Positions 18,101 through 25,586 of a DNA stretch of 64,000 bases are shown here, one piece after another. This DNA comes from an uncultured Myxococcales bacterium. GTDB lineage: Bacteria > Myxococcota_A > UBA9042 > CAIXZC01. A program made the translations under genes and the position numbers. Position 1 is the first letter of the stretch, and each line of letters starts with the position of its first letter. The notes beneath the pieces are model-generated. The model searched no databases. It worked only from the letters and a program-made list of their open reading frames with translations, and was not told where the DNA came from. The stretch spans positions 1-64,000 of the forward strand of contig CAITUV010000036.1 in the NCBI GenBank assembly GCA_903895725.1. The letters are read 5' to 3'.

Positions 18101-18948
18101 TGGGAGTGTGCGAGCACAGCATCCCCGAGTGTACGGACGGAGTGCCCGGCGTGTGCGATCCGTTCGAGGGGAAGGGGGTCGAGGGCTGCGACGGGCTGGA
18201 CAACGATTGCGACGGCTCGACGGATGAGGAAGGGGCGACCGGGTGCAAGGACTACTGGGTCGACGACGATGCCGACCAGTACGGAGGTGGAGCCCCCCTG
18301 TGTCTGTGTGCCCCCGGAGGCGGATACGTCGTTCTTCTCGGCGGCGATTGTGCCGATGACGACCCGACCCGCAACCCTGGACAGGAGGACGTGTGCAACA
18401 ACGGCAAGGACGACGACTGCAACGGAACCCCCAATGACACGACGCTGTACGAGGACTGCCAGGCGGCCCGGGCCGGATGCAACGGGCTGGTAAGCGGCCA
18501 GTACAACATCAAGCTCGGGAACGGAACGACGTCCGTGTACTGCGAAATGGGCTATAGTGATGGCGGATGGACCCAGATGACCCAGGCGTGGCTCGATGCG
18601 CTCCAGCCCGGCACCTACGAGTACCTCTACGTGGCCAACGGGGCGTGGTACCGATCACCGGCGACGACGCAGAAGTGGAGCTGGACCGCATACACGCCGG
18701 TCAACGGGACGTATGCCTACGGCAAGGGGACCGGCCAGACGGGGACGTTCGGGTGTACGCACGGAGAGCAGGGCTACTGGGGAGTGGGATGCAGCAACTG
18801 CCCGGGCGGGTGCTGGAAGTGCTTCGTCCACGGGGCGGGGCTCAAGGACATGGTCAAGGGGCAGACCACCATCTGCCAGGACCAGCCGAACGTGTTCGGC
18901 TACGGAGCCTGCGGTCAACCGGTGCAGATGTACGTAAGGAAGAAGTAG
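15154..18948 (+). CDS. Giant Cys-rich MopE/TSP3 lipoprotein with fibrinogen-like C-terminal domain
   Basis: 1264 residues. GGAGTGAACC precedes the ATG, and the signal peptide ends in lipobox IAGC. The N-terminal Cys-rich module resembles that of the gene at 741-4610 closely (shared patterns such as TPDG..CT..C and CPAGWSC). Then come about 12 MopE units (CDG.DNDCDG), interleaved with DxDxDG thrombospondin-type-3 repeats expected to bind calcium. The final 155 residues form a fibrinogen-C-like domain with SGQYNIKL, YCEMGYSDGGWTQM and a Cys/Trp-rich tail. That domain is a lectin-like or ligand-binding fold in other proteins. Likely a long surface stalk presenting a binding head. It is divergently transcribed from 13383-14984 with 169 bp between starts, and its stop is 3 bp from the convergent FHA-GGDEF gene. 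Confidence 0.87.
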   Translation: MRSVPVSVLLGVLAGCHLIAGCSGETRTIERVEDLFEADEARVTQDIRADFAMPEVEVEHLAPEMVPFEAGELADLGPEPGGFGYPCQTGGTCNSGICMTTPDGGMCTIPCEGECPAGWSCALHKPSLPDEVYVCAPLHMNLCKPCRKDGDCETNGVDLGDRCIPSGAAGVGDGEDQPEGALGSFCGGTCLADADCPEGYVCIPVDQGGDAQPKQCVRKSGECPCAAWFASENAGTSCFAENEWGRCDGERTCTDDGLTPCDAAVPSAESCNGVDDDCDGGVDEDTGGETCTVVNEWGSCEGTAECQAAKMVCLAKEPEPEACDGKDNDCDGTADEEYPDTDEDGLADCLETDKDSDGIPDILDNCELVVNPEQEDHDLDSMGDACDLDDDDDKVADEKDCDPLDPTVYPGAPEQCDGDDEDCDLLVDEGYPDLDADKLADCADTDDDGDGAPDGDDCAPLDPSVHPLAIELCDAVDQDCDGQKDEGFPDSDEDGQANCVDDDLDGDGVSNTDDNCPAEHNPGQENLDKDMLGDSCDDDVDGDGIPNGLDNCLWTFNPAQSDIDQDGLGDACEGDKDGDGLGDGDDNCPAVPNPLQENLDQDGLGDACDDDVDGDGDPNKTDCESEDPAIHHGAQDVCDGIDNDCDSLVDKGYPDFDLDGLKDCMDPDDDGDGALDGADCEPLNPAVHPDAEEKCNGFDEDCDQAVDEGLGKATCGKGQCLHTVDLCKDGKPQFCNPYEGATPEKCDGLDNDCNGQTDEGFPDTDQDKVPDCMDPDDDGDTVPDKMDNCPLAANGAQDDLDEDGLGDACDDDDDGDLDPDITDCAPADGTVFHKAVEACNGKDDDCDGAVDEAGATECAIFFLDLDEDGYGVAGSTQCLCSGAFPYSAELSGDCAPLDAMVFPGAMEACNGKDDDCDDTVDDGYGTVECGQGVCFHKVEVCKDGKMQLCDPMLGAGDEVCDGKDNDCDGSTDEGSLGQITCGLGVCEHSIPECTDGVPGVCDPFEGKGVEGCDGLDNDCDGSTDEEGATGCKDYWVDDDADQYGGGAPLCLCAPGGGYVVLLGGDCADDDPTRNPGQEDVCNNGKDDDCNGTPNDTTLYEDCQAARAGCNGLVSGQYNIKLGNGTTSVYCEMGYSDGGWTQMTQAWLDALQPGTYEYLYVANGAWYRSPATTQKWSWTAYTPVNGTYAYGKGTGQTGTFGCTHGEQGYWGVGCSNCPGGCWKCFVHGAGLKDMVKGQTTICQDQPNVFGYGACGQPVQMYVRKK

Positions 18949-18951
18949 GGG

Positions 18952-19872
18952 TCAGCTTTCGGCCGCCTCGACCCGGTTTCGTCCCCGCTCCTTGGCCCTG
19001 TAAAGTGCCTTGTCTGCGGCCTCGATCAGGTTGGCCGGGGTGCGCTGGTCCTCGGGAATTGCGCCGAGCGAGGCCACGCCAAAACTGGCCGTGATCTTGA
19101 GGCTGGTCTCCTCGAACAGGACGATGCGGACCTCGATGGCCTTCCGCAGCTGCTCGGCCAGCTTGACTGCCCCGGCGAGCGGGATGTCCCGGGTGACGAT
19201 GCAGAACTCCTCGCCACCGAACCGGGCAACGAGATCCTCGCACCGAACGCTGCCGGCAAGCAGCGTCGCCACCGACTTCAGCACCTCGTCTCCGGCCAGG
19301 TGGCCGTGGGTGTCGTTGACCTTCTTGAAGAAGTCGATGTCGACCATGATCAGGTTGAGCTCGCGGCCGTGGCGGCGGGCATGCGCAACCTCGGAGAGCA
19401 GGCGGTCATCGAGACATCGTCGGTTGAAGACGCCGGTGAGCCCATCCCGCACCGAGGCCTCGTACAGGCGGCAGAGAACCTGCTCCTCCTCCTCCGTCAC
19501 GAGCTGGAACTGGAGGCTGACACCCGAGCCGAACCGAAGCCGGTCTCCGTGAGTCAGCGTGTGCTTGCTCACCCTCTGCTGGTTCACGTAGGAGCCGTTG
19601 AGCGACCCACAATCCTCGAGGACGAACGTTCCGTCCTTCGGCCGGATGGAGGCGTGCATCCTCGACAGCGTCGTGTCCACGAAGCAGAGGGAGCAGGCAT
19701 CCCCCCGGCCGATGGTAATCCCCTCGGGGGGGAGCCGGTGCATCCGGCCGGCATAGCTGCCGCTCATCTCGATGAGCAGGCCGCGCACAGTGACCGGAGT
19801 CGGGCCGGTCCCCTTGGCGTCCGGGGGGCGAGCGGTAAGAGTCGGCATTTCGACGGTGCGAGTGTCCGTCAT
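18952..19872 (-). CDS. FHA-GGDEF diguanylate cyclase
   Basis: 306 residues. The N-terminal FHA domain (about 28-125) has GRGDACSL and LSRMHA, the conserved phosphothreonine-binding Gly-Arg and Ser...His positions, and ends in CGSLNGSYVN. The C-terminal GGDEF domain carries an intact active site GGEEF at 219-223 and an inhibitory I-site RCED (210-213) exactly five residues before it. It should make c-di-GMP from two GTP and be product-inhibited. The FHA domain suggests control by docking on a Thr-phosphorylated protein from a Ser/Thr kinase. There are no membrane segments. GAGGTGATGCC precedes the start. It is 22 bp downstream of the GH38 gene and could be the last gene of that operon. Confidence 0.93.
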   Translation of the reverse strand: MTDTRTVEMPTLTARPPDAKGTGPTPVTVRGLLIEMSGSYAGRMHRLPPEGITIGRGDACSLCFVDTTLSRMHASIRPKDGTFVLEDCGSLNGSYVNQQRVSKHTLTHGDRLRFGSGVSLQFQLVTEEEEQVLCRLYEASVRDGLTGVFNRRCLDDRLLSEVAHARRHGRELNLIMVDIDFFKKVNDTHGHLAGDEVLKSVATLLAGSVRCEDLVARFGGEEFCIVTRDIPLAGAVKLAEQLRKAIEVRIVLFEETSLKITASFGVASLGAIPEDQRTPANLIEAADKALYRAKERGRNRVEAAES

Positions 19873-19894
19873 GGCATCACCTCTGCGGAGGAGG

Positions 19895-22800
19895 CTAACT
19901 CAGAAGATGCCTTCGTGCAATCGAACTTCGATGCCGGAGCACGAAAAAAAGCATGAGCGATGCAAGAACAACAAATCCACCACCAGACGGGAATTCTGGG
20001 TGTCCGGTGGTGCATCCGTCGCAGCTGTTGCTGCCGGTCGGATAGGTGGCGAGATCGTCCTCCGAAGCGCCGGCCGGCCCGACTTCCTCGGCAGACTCGT
20101 CCGGGGAATCCGGCTCCGGCTCCTGGGCCCCCCAATCCGCCGGCCTGTGCAGCGGATCGAAGCCGTCGTGCAGCACCGAGGCGGCAACGGTGCTGTCGGG
20201 AGAGGCCGAAGCCAGGGACATGGCCGCGATGATGATCCCGGGGCTGTTGGGAAGAGTCACCGAAGTGGCCCCCTCCGGTACCGGCAGCACATACCGGTAG
20301 AGGTACGTGAACAGGTAGGGGTCATCCCGATCGGGCCGGTGCCGGTGGGTCGAGTACCAGGCGACCGGATCGAGCTTCAGAAAAGGAGGCAGGAATTGCG
20401 CCGGCTCGAGGATCACTTCCCCGTTGAGAACGCGGCCTGTCCATTGGCCGATGAAGCCGGAAAAGGCCTGGACCTTCACGAGCGTGGCATAGCTGCCGAC
20501 CTTGAACGTAGCCTCCCGGTCCTTGTCCGCAGCGGCCAGGATGTAGAGGCGGTCGCCGGGCATCGGGTCGATGGGGATGACCTGCCCCTTGGCCGAGACG
20601 GCGTTGGGCTTCTTGTTGTCGGCAGGCCCCAGGACGTAGCGGATTCCGTCGTCCTCCCACTCGGCTGGCCATGACTCTGCCGGAATGGAGTAGGTGACGT
20701 CCTTGATCGCAGCGAACTTCCCATCCATGCGGGCGAGATTCGGAGAGACGACATCGACGTCGTAGGGCAGTGCCACGGGCCTCGATTCTTCGGGATCGGG
20801 GCCGGCGTCAGCAGGGGGCGTCAGCGTCAGGGCAACCGTCCGAAGCTGGAAGGGAGCGAGGTCGAGCCTCACCCACCCGTCCTCGACAGGGAGCGGGCCG
20901 AGGTCGTCCTCCATCCCGCTGACTTCCCGCGCTTGCGAGATTCCATTGCTGAAGCCCAGGTAGACGGGCGGATGCTCCTCGCCGCGGGATTCGGCGACGC
21001 GTACGATGATCTCGTCGGAATCCTCGGCGCGCTTGACGGCCTCGACCGATACGCCGGATGCGTCGTTGTTGGATTCCCAGCTTGGAAGAGTCGAGACCTT
21101 CAGGAAGCGGAAGCTGCGTCCCAGGAGCCCCGGATGCACGTCCGGCTGGAACGCGAGGAGCGGCTGGTTGAGCCGGGCTGCCTCGGCCCCGGCCCTCTCC
21201 AGCCCGAGGGTCGAGCCGTCATGCCGATGGATCGCGGTCAGGATGCGGTGCTCGCCGATGTCCATGGTATCCTGCCCGTATCGCACCGACATGATGAACT
21301 TGAAGGGCAGGTGGAGCAGGGTCAGGCGCAGCGTTGAATCGTCGGGCTTGTCCCACCCGTGCTTGCAGTCGTTGAGAATCGCCACGCCCAGCCCGCCGGA
21401 CTGGTCGGAGATCGATGCCCATTGCTGGGCGGGCACTTCGTACATCTTCTCGGTGTTGTTGCCCCGCTCGATGGTGCCCACACCGAGATCGTAAGTTGCC
21501 TTGGGGTTCTTGACCGCCAGGGGGTACTCGGCCTTGAGCAGGGTGCCCATGGTGTTCCACCGGATGACCGTCTCGGTCTCGAACCGGTCCACTCCGGCGG
21601 CGAGCCTGTGCCGCTCGATGAACTCGCTGCCCGCCTGCTTGCGCTTCACCTCCACGACGAATCGGGCGGGCCCGCTCTCGATCACGTTGATCTCGGCGGG
21701 ACCACCCACGACTTCCCGCGGGGCCACGGAGACGTCCTTGTACAGGATCTCCCAGGCCGGCCAGACGCCGGACCAGTCATCGTACATGGCCAGCCGGAGC
21801 GGTGCAGCCAGCAGCTCCCGCTCGTTGAGCTTGTCGAACACGCTGACCACGTTGCCCCCCTTGTCGAGGCTCACCCGGTAGTAGCTGTTCTCGAGCTGGG
21901 AGGCATCCCCTCGAACATCGCTGAGGAGGCCGCATTCAGGGCCCTCGCCATCGTCGGGGTCGTGAGCGCACGGGGATTCCGACGGGCGGACGTCATGGAC
22001 GGAGAACGAGTCGCCGGCCACCCCGGCGATGAAGACGATCTTGAGCCAGTCATCGCCTCGTTCGATCACCTGCGAAGGGCGTTCCTGGCCGTAGTCGTCA
22101 AAGACCCTCACGAACTCCGGAGCTGCATCGGGGAAGCGCACGGTGGCTTCGACGGCATCCGTCCGGGAAAGCGACAGGGGGTTGAAGAGGACCAGCGGAA
22201 CCCCTTCGACCTGCGTGTCGAGCCGGCTTGCGACACCGCCGACTCCGTGTATCAGGGCCGAGGCCAGTCGGTTGAGCGCCAGGTACTCGTCGTTCCATGA
22301 GTACTGGTAGATCTGAGGTATCCCGGTGCCGGTCAGGTCGTCGTGGAAATGGTGAACCAGGAACCGTTCCCAGGCATCGGTCAGCTTGGCAGCAGGATAC
22401 TGGATGGCCCCGAGCCAGGCCGCTGCGGCGTTGGCTCGCTCGGCGGCATCGGCCAGGAGCTCGTTGCGACGATTGAGGCGCTTCATTACGGCCTGGGACG
22501 TATAGGCACCGGTCCCGTGCTGCGTCAGGATGAGTTCCCCCTGGTAGGAGGGAAGCGCAGCCACCTGCTCGGGAGTCAGATCCCGAAAGAGCTGGTCGGA
22601 GCGCGCACTGACGACTTCGATGGGGCCGTCCGATTCGATGCTCTCCTGGAGCCAGGCCACACTATCCTCCGGGGCCGGCCCTCCCTGGTCACCGACACCG
22701 AAATACCGGTAGCCGACCTTGCTCTCGGTGCCGGGGACGAGGGTGCTGCACTCGTCCAGGTACGCGGAGTCGTCGCTGAGGTCGTGATCGATCTCGCTGA

Positions 22801-23437
22801 TGTAGCTGCCCGGATTCAAGGCGGACACGAGGCCGCTGCCGTCGACCCCTTTCCACAGTCCGATTTCAAACGGCACGTCGACAGCGACTCCCCAGGCCAG
22901 CTTCTGCGTGGAGAACCCCTTCAGACCGCAGTGGGCAGCGACGGTCGGCAGCGCGGCCCCGAAGCCGAAGCAGTCGGGAAGGAAGACGTCCACGCTCCGG
23001 CTGCCGAGCTCCTTCTCGAACCAGCGGTTGCCGTACAGAAAATTGCGCAGGAGCGCTTCCGGAGAGGGGATGTTGACATCTCCGCCTTCCAGCGAGCTTC
23101 CGGCCGGGAACCATCGTTTGAGGAGGACGTGGCCCAGGAGCTTGGAGTAGAGGTTGGGATAGTACTCCTTCAGGAGCTTGTAGCGGTTGGCCCCTTCCCA
23201 GGAGAACACGTAGTCCGGGTACTTGTCGAGCTGCTTGAACGTGCCTTCGAACGTCGCGGGAATACACTCCTGGATGGTGGTCTGGATGTCCCACCACCAC
23301 TGCGTGTCCAGGTGGGACACGGCCACGACGTGTACTTTGTCCTTGGCCCGCGCCGCTGTGGGGACGGACAGGGCCAGGGCAAGGGCAAGGAGGAGGGCAC
23401 GGGCAGGGGCACGGGCACGGGCACGGGCAGAGAACAT
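19895..23437 (-). CDS. Exported GH38 alpha-mannosidase-like enzyme with C-terminal membrane anchor
   Basis: About 1180 residues from ATG 23437; a GTG two codons earlier is in frame, but GAGGTGAAC places the ATG best. The signal peptide is built from a period-6 DNA repeat (RARARA..LLLALALAL). GH38 motifs are SHLDTQWWWD (zinc ligands His42 and Asp44), LPDCFGFGAALP (Asp155, zinc ligand and nucleophile) and VHHFHDDLTGTG (later His ligand). The C-terminal beta domains resemble GH38 accessory domains. The extreme C-terminus has NSCDGC, a hydrophobic segment and a basic tail RHRSSIARRH, resembling a MYXO-CTERM sorting tail. Many bacterial GH38 enzymes are cytoplasmic, so surface display is notable. 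It is 7 bp after the lipoprotein gene at 23445, whose stop codon abuts this gene's ribosome site. Confidence 0.9.
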   Translation of the reverse strand: MFSARARARAPARALLLALALALSVPTAARAKDKVHVVAVSHLDTQWWWDIQTTIQECIPATFEGTFKQLDKYPDYVFSWEGANRYKLLKEYYPNLYSKLLGHVLLKRWFPAGSSLEGGDVNIPSPEALLRNFLYGNRWFEKELGSRSVDVFLPDCFGFGAALPTVAAHCGLKGFSTQKLAWGVAVDVPFEIGLWKGVDGSGLVSALNPGSYISEIDHDLSDDSAYLDECSTLVPGTESKVGYRYFGVGDQGGPAPEDSVAWLQESIESDGPIEVVSARSDQLFRDLTPEQVAALPSYQGELILTQHGTGAYTSQAVMKRLNRRNELLADAAERANAAAAWLGAIQYPAAKLTDAWERFLVHHFHDDLTGTGIPQIYQYSWNDEYLALNRLASALIHGVGGVASRLDTQVEGVPLVLFNPLSLSRTDAVEATVRFPDAAPEFVRVFDDYGQERPSQVIERGDDWLKIVFIAGVAGDSFSVHDVRPSESPCAHDPDDGEGPECGLLSDVRGDASQLENSYYRVSLDKGGNVVSVFDKLNERELLAAPLRLAMYDDWSGVWPAWEILYKDVSVAPREVVGGPAEINVIESGPARFVVEVKRKQAGSEFIERHRLAAGVDRFETETVIRWNTMGTLLKAEYPLAVKNPKATYDLGVGTIERGNNTEKMYEVPAQQWASISDQSGGLGVAILNDCKHGWDKPDDSTLRLTLLHLPFKFIMSVRYGQDTMDIGEHRILTAIHRHDGSTLGLERAGAEAARLNQPLLAFQPDVHPGLLGRSFRFLKVSTLPSWESNNDASGVSVEAVKRAEDSDEIIVRVAESRGEEHPPVYLGFSNGISQAREVSGMEDDLGPLPVEDGWVRLDLAPFQLRTVALTLTPPADAGPDPEESRPVALPYDVDVVSPNLARMDGKFAAIKDVTYSIPAESWPAEWEDDGIRYVLGPADNKKPNAVSAKGQVIPIDPMPGDRLYILAAADKDREATFKVGSYATLVKVQAFSGFIGQWTGRVLNGEVILEPAQFLPPFLKLDPVAWYSTHRHRPDRDDPYLFTYLYRYVLPVPEGATSVTLPNSPGIIIAAMSLASASPDSTVAASVLHDGFDPLHRPADWGAQEPEPDSPDESAEEVGPAGASEDDLATYPTGSNSCDGCTTGHPEFPSGGGFVVLASLMLFFVLRHRSSIARRHLLS
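23370..23430. repeat. Period-6 microsatellite in a signal-peptide coding region
   Basis: Degenerate GGGCAC/GGGCAA/GGGCAG hexamers cover about 60 bp and encode the n- and h-regions of the GH38 signal peptide. Hexamer slippage would keep the frame but change signal-peptide length and charge. Confidence 0.75.
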
Positions 23438-23444
23438 GTTCACC

Positions 23445-25586
23445 TCAAATATCCAAGTGGTCAGATGGAACGAGATGAGTTCGGGCCGGAGCCTCGAAGT
23501 CCAGCACGAGGACCTCGTCGTCCCTGCGGAATCTGGTTTCGGTGGAGCCGAACTCCTGCGTCACCACCGGATTCTCCCAGCGGTCGTAGGGGCCGAGATC
23601 GACCTCTTCGTTCTTTACGGTCATGGGGCCGGTCCAGCTGACCTTCACCTCGCCCACTGACGGGGAACCATAGCGGATGTCCTCGGCCGGCTCTCCGCTG
23701 ATCTCGACTTCCGCTGCGACGAGGGCCGCCAGGAACGCGTCGAGAGAAGCCCATTCCCCGGGCAGACCCAGCTCGACAATCCAGACGTTGTCCCCCTCGG
23801 GGCCGACGAGCTCGTAGTCATTGTCCTCGGCCCAGGAGGTGGGGTGTTGCGAATACAGCCCGACATAGGCGCTGCCGGCGGCTCCTGCCACCCATTGGCC
23901 CTCCTGCTTCCACTCGTCCATCAGCCCACGCGGGAAATAGGCGTGGCTGTACTTGCCGGCCAGAGCTTCGTCAAGCATGGGAATGGGCTGCGTCCGATAT
24001 TGGATGACTCCGACGTTCTGGTGCAGGGTGACTCTCGGAAGCCAGTTCCCGGTCCAAAGCCCGGCGAAATCCAGCCCTCCCATCCCCCCTTCGCCGACAT
24101 TGCCGGCGTAGGACGTGAACACGTGCACGTCAGGCGAGAGCGTGGCCTGCCACAGGTGGGTCTGGGATGCCCAGAAGCCCCCCTTGTAGTCCTGCGCACC
24201 GGAGAGCTGGAAGTCGGGTGTACGCCACGTGTACGTGTCCATCCCCTCGAGAGCGATACCGTAGGACAGCACGGCGAGGTCCTTCGACAGCTGGACCAGG
24301 TTGGGCTTGCCGGACTGGTCCTTGATCATCGACTTGTAGGGCTCAGGGATGTCACCGAACAGGAAGCCGTCCCACAGGTCGTAGGTGTCGAGCAGCTTGG
24401 TGGTCCCGAGGATCACTTCCGGAGCCGCAAGCGCTGCCATGCCGGCCCAGAACACGACGTCATCCGGCTCTTCGTATCCGATTCCGTAGAGAGGTCCTTC
24501 AGCCACGTCGATCCCGTCGTGCTGGCGGTGCTCGAACCCGTGGTCGATCTTGTGGGCCACGTCCTCGATGACCCCGGGGGGATAGTACTCGCTCGTGGCC
24601 AGGAACGTGGCGGAGAAGTTGCCCGACGACTTCCGGTCACCGAGTCCCAGAAGCAGCCAGGAGGCATCGGCCGTCGAGTCGTTGCATGGGCCCAGGATGT
24701 GGGACTCGTAGGTCCGTCCATGGACCGTGGCGAAACAGCCCTGGTAGGTGTTGAATGCGAGGTCCATCGCCATCAGGTCGAGCACGATGGCGGCCCGGGT
24801 CCTGATGGACTCCTCCGAGGCGAAGTCGGTCAGGTTGGTGAGTGCGGGCATGTCCTCGTTGAAGTAGACGTTGGAATGCCACTCGGAGAAGCCGAACGTC
24901 GCCCGCTCCCGGAGCCAGCGCTCGACCAGGGGCCGAGCATGCTCGACGTGCTGATTGCCCGTCATGCCGGAATTGGGGAAGACATCCTTGGGAAAGAGCT
25001 GACCTGCCAGCAGCTCGGCCGAGTGGAAGAGCGCCTGGTGGTTCTCAGACCAGAAGCACATCTTGTCGGTCCCCGGCTCGTCGAGCCAGTAGCGGAAGTT
25101 GAGGACCGTCTTCGTGATACGCTCCCTGACTTCGGGGGCGAGGAGCTTGCCGCCCTGGTCCAGGTAGAGCAGGCGCAGGAGCGCTGCCACGGCAAAGTCC
25201 GAAGTGTCCTCGCGGGAGTCGACCTTGTCGCAGGCCGCGTTGATGGCCTCTTCGTTCACTCCGCCGTCGCCCGAGTAGAGCCGGCACACCTGCCCGTACA
25301 GCCCCCCCTTGCCGGGACCGTGCTCGGCCAGGCAGGCTTCCAGGTACTCCTTCTTGCGGTCGGAGAGCTCCAGGTGCGGGAGCAGCGGGGTCTCTGCCAG
25401 CGGGTCGTTGCCGAGTTCGGTCCACTCCGGGGAGACGTCGGGGCCGGGACCGTCGGAGACGCTCACCTCGCTCACCGAGTCCCCGCCGACGGGCACGTCG
25501 GCCGGCTTGCCGCTCCCCCCCGAACACGATACCAGCGTCCATGCGAAGCCCAGCAGGAACGCCGACACCTCCGACTTGCGACTCAT
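23445..25586 (-). CDS. Lipoprotein of unknown family, alpha-toroid glycan-enzyme style
   Basis: About 713 residues from ATG 25586 with GGGAGGG upstream; the frame runs open to 26051 but overlaps the previous gene. The lipobox is LVSC, followed by a short acidic linker. The first half is helical with TKTVLNFRYW, FWSENHQALFHSAELLAG and WHSNVYFNEDM. This style recalls the (alpha/alpha) toroid of polysaccharide lyases and heparinase-like proteins. The second half looks beta-rich, as in the C-terminal sandwich domains of such lyases. His, Asn, Tyr and Trp residues are clustered as in carbohydrate sites, but I cannot assign a family or a catalytic residue. It overlaps the GH88-like gene by four bases (ATGA), which implies translational coupling and a shared role in glycan breakdown. 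Confidence 0.75.
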   Translation of the reverse strand: MSRKSEVSAFLLGFAWTLVSCSGGSGKPADVPVGGDSVSEVSVSDGPGPDVSPEWTELGNDPLAETPLLPHLELSDRKKEYLEACLAEHGPGKGGLYGQVCRLYSGDGGVNEEAINAACDKVDSREDTSDFAVAALLRLLYLDQGGKLLAPEVRERITKTVLNFRYWLDEPGTDKMCFWSENHQALFHSAELLAGQLFPKDVFPNSGMTGNQHVEHARPLVERWLRERATFGFSEWHSNVYFNEDMPALTNLTDFASEESIRTRAAIVLDLMAMDLAFNTYQGCFATVHGRTYESHILGPCNDSTADASWLLLGLGDRKSSGNFSATFLATSEYYPPGVIEDVAHKIDHGFEHRQHDGIDVAEGPLYGIGYEEPDDVVFWAGMAALAAPEVILGTTKLLDTYDLWDGFLFGDIPEPYKSMIKDQSGKPNLVQLSKDLAVLSYGIALEGMDTYTWRTPDFQLSGAQDYKGGFWASQTHLWQATLSPDVHVFTSYAGNVGEGGMGGLDFAGLWTGNWLPRVTLHQNVGVIQYRTQPIPMLDEALAGKYSHAYFPRGLMDEWKQEGQWVAGAAGSAYVGLYSQHPTSWAEDNDYELVGPEGDNVWIVELGLPGEWASLDAFLAALVAAEVEISGEPAEDIRYGSPSVGEVKVSWTGPMTVKNEEVDLGPYDRWENPVVTQEFGSTETRFRRDDEVLVLDFEAPARTHLVPSDHLDI

